A stretch of DNA of 63,863 nucleotides from Rhodoplanes tepidamans (GTDB lineage Bacteria; Pseudomonadota; Alphaproteobacteria; Rhizobiales; Xanthobacteraceae), in the NCBI RefSeq assembly GCF_030813915.1, contig NZ_JAUSUJ010000034.1, positions 1-63,863 on the forward strand, read 5' to 3'. This document shows, in pieces, positions 56,849-63,863 of this stretch. Both the position numbers and the translations under genes were made by a program. Numbering within the stretch: the first letter of the stretch is position 1; the number at the start of each line of letters is the position of its first letter. The notes under the pieces are model-generated. The model worked only from the letters and a program-made list of their open reading frames with translations, did not search any database and was not told the DNA's origin.

Positions 56849-57211
56849 ATGATCCGCAAGATTCTCGCCGTCGTCGTCCTGGTTCCCCTGGCGATCGCGC
56901 TGGTGGCGCTCGCCCTGGTCAACCGCCACGCCGTGCCGATCTCGCTGGACGCCTTCAACCCGGGCGACCTCAGCCACGCCGTGCAGGTGCCGCTGTTCGT
57001 GCTGGTGATCGGCCTCGTCGCCTTCGGGGTGCTGGTCGGCGGCATCGCCACCTGGCTCGGCCAGGGCCGCTGGCGCCGCGCCGCCCGCCGCGCCGAATGG
57101 GAGCTCGGCTCCGCCCGCGCCGAGATCGCCGAGCTCAAGCAGCGCGTCGCCGACGCCGAGGACGAAGGCCGCCGCTGGCCGCCCCGCGCCCTCCAGCGCC
57201 CGGCCGCCTGA
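56849..57211 (+). CDS. lapA: LapA-domain inner-membrane protein
   Basis: A 120-residue protein with two membrane helices (KILAVVVLVPLAIALVALALV and VPLFVLVIGLVAFGVLVGGI) and a cytoplasmic coiled-coil-like tail (RRAARRAEWELGSARAEIAELKQRVADAEDE). This is the LapA (DUF1049) layout; in enterobacteria LapA works with LapB in lipopolysaccharide assembly. It follows ihfB by 79 bases and is the last housekeeping gene before the inserted toxin-antitoxin-like pair. Confidence 0.88.
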   Translation: MIRKILAVVVLVPLAIALVALALVNRHAVPISLDAFNPGDLSHAVQVPLFVLVIGLVAFGVLVGGIATWLGQGRWRRAARRAEWELGSARAEIAELKQRVADAEDEGRRWPPRALQRPAA

Positions 57212-57376
57212 GGCGACAGGCCCGATCGGCACCGTCCGGCGGCCCGTTCTCACGGTCGCGAACACCCGCTTGCGGCCGTACGCGGGCGACCACACCTCTG
57301 TCGTGACCGACGGCGACGGCTCGTCACCGGCGAATTGCCGTTCGGCAGGGTGTTCGCTGACGGCGGAGGTGGTGCC

Positions 57377-57670
57377 ATGAACGCCCCGGACATCAACCGT
57401 TCGATCCTGCGCATGCATGTCGCGGCGATCGAGGCGAAGCACCCGCTGAAGATCCTCGGGCTGCTGCCGCGCGGGAGCATCGGCCACGCCTTCGCCGACA
57501 ATGCTCTGGAGTTTCTCGCCGAGAAACGGCCCGGCCTCGATCTGCTCGGCCTGGCGCAGGCCGAGGTCGATCTGGCCGAGCTGCTCGGGCGTCCGGTCGG
57601 GATCGTTCTCGTCAGCGGCCTGAAGGGCAGGGAGGCCGTGGACTTTCCGCGGCTCGTGGAGCCCCTATGA
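57377..57670 (+). CDS. Degenerate MntA-like nucleotidyltransferase (antitoxin-like)
   Basis: A 97-residue protein shaped like the MntA antitoxin of HepT/MntA modules: RGSIG at 32-36 fits the GS of the GSx10DxD motif, and LDLLGLAQAEVDLAELLGRPVG fits the conserved body. The catalytic residues are gone: ten residues after GS the DxD is ExL (E45-F46-L47), and the third Asp (PVDVV in active forms) is Gly75. It therefore cannot be an ordinary AMP-transferring enzyme and is likely a pseudoenzyme that could bind HepT without modifying it. A GGAGG site precedes the ATG, and the stop overlaps the hepT start by four bases. Confidence 0.75.
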   Translation: MNAPDINRSILRMHVAAIEAKHPLKILGLLPRGSIGHAFADNALEFLAEKRPGLDLLGLAQAEVDLAELLGRPVGIVLVSGLKGREAVDFPRLVEPL

Positions 57671-58032
57671 GCCCAGAGGAAAGCCGCACCGACCTCGATC
57701 GGCTGCAAGACGCCCGCGACTATGCCCTGTCCACGTGGAACGATGCGGGCGGGATCGACGCCGAAGTCCTCGCGGGCGCCAGGCAGCCGCTCCATGCGGC
57801 CCTGTCCGATCTGGTCGTCGTCGGGGAGGCCCTGAACAAGGTCTCCGCCGAGGCGAAGACGGCAGCACCCGACATTCCCTGGCAGGCGATCGTGGGCCTG
57901 CGGAACGTCACCGTGCACTCCTACTGGCAGATCGACCTGGAGCTCGTCGCCGATGTCCTCGCCAACCGAATCGATCCGCTCGTGGCCAGCCTGGACAGGC
58001 TGATCACTTTGGTCCAACGCCCATCGCCATGA
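57667..58032 (+). CDS. hepT: HepT-like HEPN toxin (RNase)
   Basis: A 121-residue all-helical HEPN protein. The RNase motif Rx4HxY is intact: R79-NVTV-H84-S-Y86 in LRNVTVHSYWQID. Active HepT toxins cleave RNA and are silenced when MntA adenylylates the Tyr of this motif. It is paired with the MntA-like gene by an ATGA overlap. At its 3' end it overlaps trpF by four bases (ATGA again), so the toxin is translationally coupled to a tryptophan biosynthesis enzyme. With a dead MntA the toxin must be held by binding, be weak, or be repurposed. Confidence 0.85.
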   Translation: MSPEESRTDLDRLQDARDYALSTWNDAGGIDAEVLAGARQPLHAALSDLVVVGEALNKVSAEAKTAAPDIPWQAIVGLRNVTVHSYWQIDLELVADVLANRIDPLVASLDRLITLVQRPSP

Positions 58033-58712
58033 CCCTCCTGATCAAGATCTGCGGCCTGACGACCCCCGAGGCGCTCGACGCGGCGATCGGGGCGGGCGCC
58101 GACCTGGCGGGCTTCGTGGTGTTCCCGCCGTCGCCCCGGCATGTCGATCTCGCCCTCGGCCGCGCGCTGACGGCGCAGGCGAAAGGGCGGCTGCAGCGGG
58201 TCGCCCTCACGGTCGACGCCGACGACGCGCTGCTCGCCGACATCGTCGCGGCGCTCGATCCCGACATGCTGCAGCTCCACGGCCGGGAGACCCCGGAGCG
58301 GGTCGCCGCCGTGCGGGCGCGGTTCGGCCGTCCCGTCGTCAAGGCGCTGGCCATCGCCGAGGCCGCGGATCTCGCCCGGGTGCCGGCCTATGCGGCGGTC
58401 GCCGACCGGATCCTGTTCGATGCCCGACCGCCCAAGGGGGCGACCCGGCCGGGCGGGCTCGGCCAGGCGTTCGACTGGACCCTGCTGCAGGGGCTCGACC
58501 CCGGCCTGCCCTACATGCTGTCCGGCGGCCTCGACCCGGCCAATGTCGGCGAGGCGCTGCGCGTCACCGGGGCGCCGGCCGTCGACGTCTCCTCCGGGGT
58601 CGAGCGGGCGCCCGGCGAGAAGGATCCGGGCCGGATCGTGGACTTCGTCCGGGCCGCCCGTGCGGCCGCCGCCCCGGCGGGGCCGGGCCGCGCGGCTTTG
58701 CCTCTCCCCTGA
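58029..58712 (+). CDS. trpF: Phosphoribosylanthranilate isomerase
   Basis: Third step of tryptophan synthesis from anthranilate, an Amadori rearrangement by a (beta/alpha)8 barrel. The 227-residue product begins MTLLIKICGLTTPEA with the general-base Cys8, and has LQLHGRETPERV, ADRILFDARPPKG and the phosphate-binding DVSSGVERAPGEKD near the end. The initiation codon overlaps the hepT stop, with no separate ribosome site, so its translation probably depends on ribosomes finishing hepT. In relatives it directly follows lapA. Confidence 0.95.
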   Translation: MTLLIKICGLTTPEALDAAIGAGADLAGFVVFPPSPRHVDLALGRALTAQAKGRLQRVALTVDADDALLADIVAALDPDMLQLHGRETPERVAAVRARFGRPVVKALAIAEAADLARVPAYAAVADRILFDARPPKGATRPGGLGQAFDWTLLQGLDPGLPYMLSGGLDPANVGEALRVTGAPAVDVSSGVERAPGEKDPGRIVDFVRAARAAAAPAGPGRAALPLP

Positions 58713-58848
58713 CGCCCGGCTTGGTGCTAGCAAGGGGCCGACCGTGACGGCCCCGTGACCTGTCGCGGGCGACGGCGGTCTCGCGCGGTGCGCGGACGCC
58801 CGAGCCCGGCAGCCGGCCGTCCCCAACCGAGTTTCCGCCAGGACCCGC

Positions 58849-60068
<1,220 letters not shown>

Positions 60069-60069
<1 letters not shown>

Positions 60070-60368
60070 TGTACGCCATCGCGTTCGATCTCGACGTCAA
60101 CGTTCTGCGGAAGGCGTACGGTGATCCGTACAACAACGCGCATTTCGAGGTTCGGCGCGAGCTCGAGTCCATCGGGTTCAAATGGACTCAGGGCAGCGTC
60201 TATCTCCACGACGGCGAGTCGACCCTGACGGCCGTCTACAAGGCGATCGATACGCTGCGCGCGATCGACTGGTTCCGTCAGTCCGTACGGGACATCCGGG
60301 CGTTCAAGGTGGAGGACTGGTCCGACTTCACGAGCGTCGTCCGCGGCAGCAACGGGGGACCGCACTGA
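60069..60368 (+). CDS. vapD: VapD-like RNase (Cas2-fold toxin-type protein) inside the trp operon
   Basis: A 99-residue protein matching the VapD family (virulence-associated protein D), a Cas2-like ferredoxin-fold ribonuclease. The start [20 protein letters not shown] contains the conserved active-site Asp (FDLD), followed by [27 protein letters not shown], a strong family signature, and [21 protein letters not shown]. No VapX-type antitoxin partner is seen. It starts on the trpB stop (TGATG) and ends two bases before trpA, so it is fully embedded between the two subunits of tryptophan synthase, which are normally adjacent. Its role there is unknown. Confidence 0.88.
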
Positions 60369-60370
60369 TC

Positions 60371-61210
60371 ATGACCACCCGCATCGACACCCGTTTCGCC
60401 GCGCTGAAGCGCGAGGGCCGGGCCGGGCTCGTGACCTTCGTCACGGCCGGCGATCCCGATCCGCAGACGTCGCTCGCCATCCTGAAGGCGCTGCCGGCGG
60501 CCGGCGCCGACGTGATCGAGCTCGGCATGCCGTTCTCCGATCCGATGTCGGACGGGCCGACCATCCAGGCGTCGTCGCAGCGCGCCCTCGCGCAGCACCA
60601 GACGCTGCCGAAGACGCTCGACCTGGTGCGCGCGTTTCGCGCGCACGACGACGCGACCCCGATCGTGCTGATGGGCTACTTCAACCCGATCTACGTCTAC
60701 GGCGTCGAGCGCTTCCTCGCCGACGCCAGGGCCGCCGGCGTCGACGGGCTGATCGTGGTGGATCTGCCGCCCGAGGAGGACGACGAGCTGTGCGTGCCGG
60801 CCGTGAAGGCCGGGATCAACTTCGTCCGTCTCGTCACGCCGACCACCGACGCCAAGCGGATGCCGGCCGTGCTCGCCAACACGTCGGGCTTCCTCTACTA
60901 CGTCTCGATCACCGGCGTGACCGGCACGGCCAAGCCCGACTTCGCGGCGGTCGGCCGCGCCGTCGCCGCCATCAAGGCGAGGACGCCGCTGCCCGTCGCG
61001 GTCGGCTTCGGCGTGCGCACCGCCGACGATGCCGCTGCGATCGCGCAGGGGGCCGACGCCGTGGTGGTCGGCTCGGCGCTGGTCGCCGCCATAAGGTCCT
61101 CGCTCGATCAGAACGACGCCGCGACGGGAGCGACCGTCGAGGCCGCCGCCGGCCTCGTGCGGCAGCTCGCCGGCGGCGTGCGCAGCGCGCGGCGTCCGGC
61201 CGCGGAGTAA
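60371..61210 (+). CDS. trpA: Tryptophan synthase alpha chain
   Basis: Cleaves indole-3-glycerol phosphate and channels indole to TrpB. The 279-residue product has the catalytic Glu50 and Asp61 in [40 protein letters not shown] and the phosphate-binding [10 protein letters not shown]. It starts two bases after vapD with only weak ribosome-site signal inside vapD's end, so its translation is likely coupled to vapD instead of trpB. accD follows after six bases. Confidence 0.96.
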   Translation: MTTRIDTRFAALKREGRAGLVTFVTAGDPDPQTSLAILKALPAAGADVIELGMPFSDPMSDGPTIQASSQRALAQHQTLPKTLDLVRAFRAHDDATPIVLMGYFNPIYVYGVERFLADARAAGVDGLIVVDLPPEEDDELCVPAVKAGINFVRLVTPTTDAKRMPAVLANTSGFLYYVSITGVTGTAKPDFAAVGRAVAAIKARTPLPVAVGFGVRTADDAAAIAQGADAVVVGSALVAAIRSSLDQNDAATGATVEAAAGLVRQLAGGVRSARRPAAE

Positions 61211-61216
61211 GGTGCC

Positions 61217-62155
61217 ATGGACATCACCTCGATGAACTGGATCTCGAACGTCGTCCGTCCGAAGATCCGCAATTTCCTCAACCGCCGCGAGGTGCCGGAG
61301 AATCTCTGGATCAAGTGCCCGGAGACCGGCCAGCTCGTCTTCTACAAGGACGTCGAGGCGAACCAGTTCGTCATTCCCGGCTCGAACTATCACATGCGCA
61401 TGGGCGCGACCGCGCGCCTCAAGTCGATGTTCGACGGCGAGACCTGGTTCGACGTCGGCGTGCCGCCGGTGCCGATCGATCCGCTCAAGTTCCGCGACGC
61501 GCGCCGCTACACCGACCGCCTCAAGGACGCCCGCGCCAAGACCGGCCTGACCGACGCCGTGAAGCTCGGCTACGGCAAGCTGGAGGGCCAGCCGGTCGTC
61601 ATCGGCGTCCAGGAGTTCGACTTCATGGGCGGGTCGCTCGGCATGGCGGCCGGCGAGGCGATCATCGCCGGCATCGAGACCGCGATCGACAAGCAGACGC
61701 CGTTCGTCCTGTTCGTCTCCTCGGGCGGCGCCCGCATGCAGGAGGGCATCCTGTCGCTGATGCAGATGCCGCGCACCACGGTCGCGGTGCAGAGGCTGCG
61801 CGAGGCGCGGAAGCCCTACGTCGTCGTGCTGACCAATCCGACCACCGGCGGCGTCACGGCGTCCTACGCGATGCTCGGCGACGTCCACATCGCCGAGCCG
61901 GGCGCGCTGATCGGCTTCGCCGGCCCGCGCGTCATCGAGCAGACGATCCGCGAGCGGCTGCCCGACGGCTTCCAGAAGTCCGAGTATCTGAAGGCGCACG
62001 GCATGGTCGACATGGTGGTGCACCGCCACGAGCTCCGCGCCACCGTCGCCCGGATCTGCCGGCTGCTGACCAAGCAGCCGGCGCCGGAGCCGCCCACCAA
62101 CCTGCCGGCCGTCGCCCCGCCGGAGCCGGTCCCCGCGCCCGAGCCGGCGACGTGA
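61217..62155 (+). CDS. accD: Acetyl-CoA carboxylase, carboxyltransferase beta subunit
   Basis: Transfers carboxyl from biotin to acetyl-CoA for fatty acid synthesis, together with AccA. The 312-residue product has the crotonase-like core [39 protein letters not shown] and [14 protein letters not shown]. Its N-terminal zinc-ribbon region reads [20 protein letters not shown], followed by [11 protein letters not shown], so three of the four zinc-binding cysteines of the E. coli enzyme are missing. The tail is Pro-rich. The ATG lies six bases after trpA, and the gene leads to folC, the usual trpA-accD-folC order. Confidence 0.96.
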   Translation: MDITSMNWISNVVRPKIRNFLNRREVPENLWIKCPETGQLVFYKDVEANQFVIPGSNYHMRMGATARLKSMFDGETWFDVGVPPVPIDPLKFRDARRYTDRLKDARAKTGLTDAVKLGYGKLEGQPVVIGVQEFDFMGGSLGMAAGEAIIAGIETAIDKQTPFVLFVSSGGARMQEGILSLMQMPRTTVAVQRLREARKPYVVVLTNPTTGGVTASYAMLGDVHIAEPGALIGFAGPRVIEQTIRERLPDGFQKSEYLKAHGMVDMVVHRHELRATVARICRLLTKQPAPEPPTNLPAVAPPEPVPAPEPAT

Positions 62156-62182
62156 TCAGGTCGTTCGGGCAGATGCACGACG

Positions 62183-62395
62183 TCGTCATGGCCGGGCTCG
62201 TCCCGGCCATCCGTGTCTTGGCACGAGCCCGCGATGGGCTCCGCTTCACCTCTCCCCTGCGGGGAGAGGTCGGATCTCGCGCATCGGCGCGAGATCCGGG
62301 TGAGGGGGGGCCGAGCTCTCCCATCAGCGCCGTAAACCCTCGCCCCGGCGCGCTCCGCGCGCCGACCCCCTCCCTCAGGGAGAGGGTCTCGGCGC
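62183..62395. repeat. Adjacent REP-like repeats, family D (copy 3) and family B (copy 3)
   Basis: 62183-62218 holds 'gtcgtcatggccgggctcgt' and 'cccggccatccgtgtctt' (family D). 62240-62395 holds 'cacctctcccctgcggggag' and 'gcgagatccgggtgaggggg' with the mirrored 'ccctccctcagggagagg' end (family B). They fill the space between accD and folC. Confidence 0.75.
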
Positions 62396-62408
62396 CCGCA
62401 GCGTCGTC

Positions 62409-63731
62409 ATGACTCTTCCCGCCCCCGTCGACGCCATCCTGGCGCGGCTGCTCGCGCTGCATCCGCGCCGCATCGATCTCACGCTCGACCGCATCTGGCG
62501 GCTGCTCGCCGCACTCGATCATCCGGAGCGGCGGCTGCCGCCCGTGATCCACGTCGCCGGCACCAACGGCAAGGGCTCCACCATCGCCTTCATGCGCGCC
62601 ATGCTGGAGGCGGCCGGCCGGCGCGTGCACGTCTACACCTCGCCGAACCTGGTGCGGCTCGCCGAGCGGTTCCGCCTCGCCCGCGCCGGCGGCGGCGAGC
62701 TGGTCTCCGACCAGGAGCTGGCCGAGGTCCTCGCGCATTGCGAGGAGCGCAACGGCGGCGCCCCCATCACGGTGTTCGAGATCGAGACCGCGGCGGCGTT
62801 CGTGCTGTTCGCCCGTCACCCGGCCGACGTGCTGCTGCTCGAGGTCGGCCTCGGCGGGCGGCTCGACGCCACCAACGTGGTCGCCCATCCGCTGGCGAGC
62901 GTGGTGACGCCGGTGTCGATGGACCACGTCGAGTTCCTCGGCGACACGCTCGCGAAGATCGCGGTCGAGAAGGCCGGCATCTTCAAGCGTGGCGTGCCGG
63001 CCGTGATCGCCCGCCAGATCGACGTCGCCCGCGACGTGCTGGTCGAGCGCGCCGAGGCGATCGGCGCCGTGCCGATGGTCGCCGGGCAAGAGTGGATGGC
63101 GGCCGAGGAGCGCGGTCGCCTCGTCTATCAGGACAGCGACGGCCTGCTCGACCTGCCGGCCCCGCGCCTGTTCGGCCGCCATCAGTTCGACAATGCCGGC
63201 ACGGCGATCGCGGCGCTGCGGGCCGCCGGCCTCGGCCTGCCGGTCGCCGCCTACGAGCAGGGGCTGATCAAGGCCGAGTGGCCGGCCCGCATGCAGCGCC
63301 TCGCGGCCGGTGCGCTGGTCGCCCTCGCGCCGGCGGGCAGCGAGCTGTGGCTCGACGGCGGCCACAATGCCGACGGCGGCCGCGCCGTCGCGGCGGCGCT
63401 CGGCGACCTGGAGGAGCGCGTCTCGCGCCCGCTGGTGCTGATCGTCGGCATGCTGTCCACCAAGGACGCCGTCGGCTTCCTGCAGAACTTCCTCGGGCTG
63501 GCGCTGCGGCTGATCGCCGTGCCGATCCACCAGGACAAGGGCCTGCCGGCCGAGGACGTCGCCGCGACGGCCCGCGGCCTCGGCCTGCCGGCCGACGCCT
63601 GCCGGTCGCTCGACGAGGCGCTCGCCCGCGTCGGCGCCCTCGACCTCGAGCCTCCGCCCCGCATCCTGATCACCGGCTCGCTCTATCTGGCCGGCGAGGT
63701 CCTGTCGGCGAACGGCACGCCGCCGCGCTGA
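62409..63731 (+). CDS. folC: Folylpolyglutamate synthase / dihydrofolate synthase
   Basis: ATP-dependent ligase that makes dihydrofolate from dihydropteroate and glutamate and adds further glutamates. The 440-residue product has the P-loop HVAGTNGKGSTIAFM near 49, the omega-loop SPNLVRLAERFR, LLEVGLGGRLDATNVV with the Mg-binding Glu, HQFDNAGTAIAALR and LDGGHNADGG. It closes the accD-folC gene group. No downstream gene is fully inside the window. Confidence 0.95.
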   Translation: MTLPAPVDAILARLLALHPRRIDLTLDRIWRLLAALDHPERRLPPVIHVAGTNGKGSTIAFMRAMLEAAGRRVHVYTSPNLVRLAERFRLARAGGGELVSDQELAEVLAHCEERNGGAPITVFEIETAAAFVLFARHPADVLLLEVGLGGRLDATNVVAHPLASVVTPVSMDHVEFLGDTLAKIAVEKAGIFKRGVPAVIARQIDVARDVLVERAEAIGAVPMVAGQEWMAAEERGRLVYQDSDGLLDLPAPRLFGRHQFDNAGTAIAALRAAGLGLPVAAYEQGLIKAEWPARMQRLAAGALVALAPAGSELWLDGGHNADGGRAVAAALGDLEERVSRPLVLIVGMLSTKDAVGFLQNFLGLALRLIAVPIHQDKGLPAEDVAATARGLGLPADACRSLDEALARVGALDLEPPPRILITGSLYLAGEVLSANGTPPR

Positions 63732-63767
63732 GGCGGCTCATGCCGCATTCGGTTGATCAGTTGGGGT

Positions 63768-63805
63768 GGTCATTCCGGGGCGGCGCGCAGCGCCGAACCC
63801 GGCGA
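63768..63805. repeat. REP-like repeat, family E (right copy)
   Basis: 'ggtcattccggggcggcgcg' plus 'cagcgccgaacccgg', reading as the same palindromic element found at 1-80. The last 60 bases of the window show no recognisable feature. Confidence 0.6.
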
Positions 63806-63863
63806 CTGTCTTGAATGTCAAGCGTGCGAGTATGCGACGTCGGCTTTGACGAGGCCGTTGGCG

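Overview
The window is about 64 kb of very GC-rich (roughly 70%) bacterial chromosome. Gene order and protein signatures point to an alphaproteobacterium of the Hyphomicrobiales (Rhizobiales), probably near Rhodoplanes, Bradyrhizobium or the Xanthobacteraceae. The evidence is the rpsA-sppA-ihfB-lapA-trpF-trpB-trpA-accD-folC order, a GTG-started FYDLN acidic protein divergent from a class II aroA, the DUF1254/DUF1214 pair, and several families of intergenic REP-like hairpin repeats. I see no integrase, transposase, phage or plasmid gene, so this reads as core chromosome carrying small accessory inserts.

Layout. 0-4.4 kb: ketone-body/PHB catabolism (CoA-transferase scoA/scoB divergent from a GntP permease and 3-hydroxybutyrate dehydrogenase). 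4.6-8.9 kb: a DUF1254/DUF1214 envelope pair, a class A penicillin-binding protein and a small secreted protein. 9.3-16.5 kb: secreted unknowns, a cupin, a lectin-like protein, class I fumarase, a GIY-YIG protein boxed in by inverted repeats, a DUF3616 protein and an orphan tricarboxylate-type binding protein. 16.7-20.8 kb: a complete bufferin system (copper-binding RiPP precursor, MNIO enzyme, DUF2063 partner, DoxX protein) divergent from an ECF sigma factor and its DUF1109 anti-sigma factor. 20.9-22.6 kb: four small unknown proteins, mostly exported.

22.7-33.3 kb is a vitamin B12 uptake regulon on the minus strand. A cobalamin riboswitch precedes a Cys-rich protein, cobQ, btuD, btuF and btuC. 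A second riboswitch precedes a TonB-dependent receptor, exbB, exbD and tonB. The receptor crosses the outer membrane using TonB/ExbBD energy, BtuFCD crosses the inner membrane, and CobQ supports corrinoid remodelling or synthesis. 33.4-46.5 kb: a GST, tRNA-Ile2(CAT), unknowns, an amidohydrolase, a di-heme peroxidase, an acyltransferase next to a secreted glycoside hydrolase, a LigJ-type 4-oxalomesaconate hydratase with a TctC-like receptor and divergent LysR regulator, and tRNA-Ala(GGC).

46.7-63.7 kb is housekeeping: FYDLN protein, aroA, a cyclopropane-fatty-acid-synthase-like enzyme, cmk, two transglutaminase-like proteins, rpsA, sppA, ihfB, lapA, trpFBA, accD and folC. Two toxin-antitoxin-type elements are embedded in this conserved stretch. 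A HepT/MntA-like pair overlaps the start of trpF, and its MntA has lost all recognisable catalytic aspartates. A VapD-like RNase is wedged between trpB and trpA with overlapping or near-overlapping ends. These trp-operon inserts, the bufferin locus with its candidate sigma-F-type promoters, and the repeat-flanked GIY-YIG gene are the most notable features.
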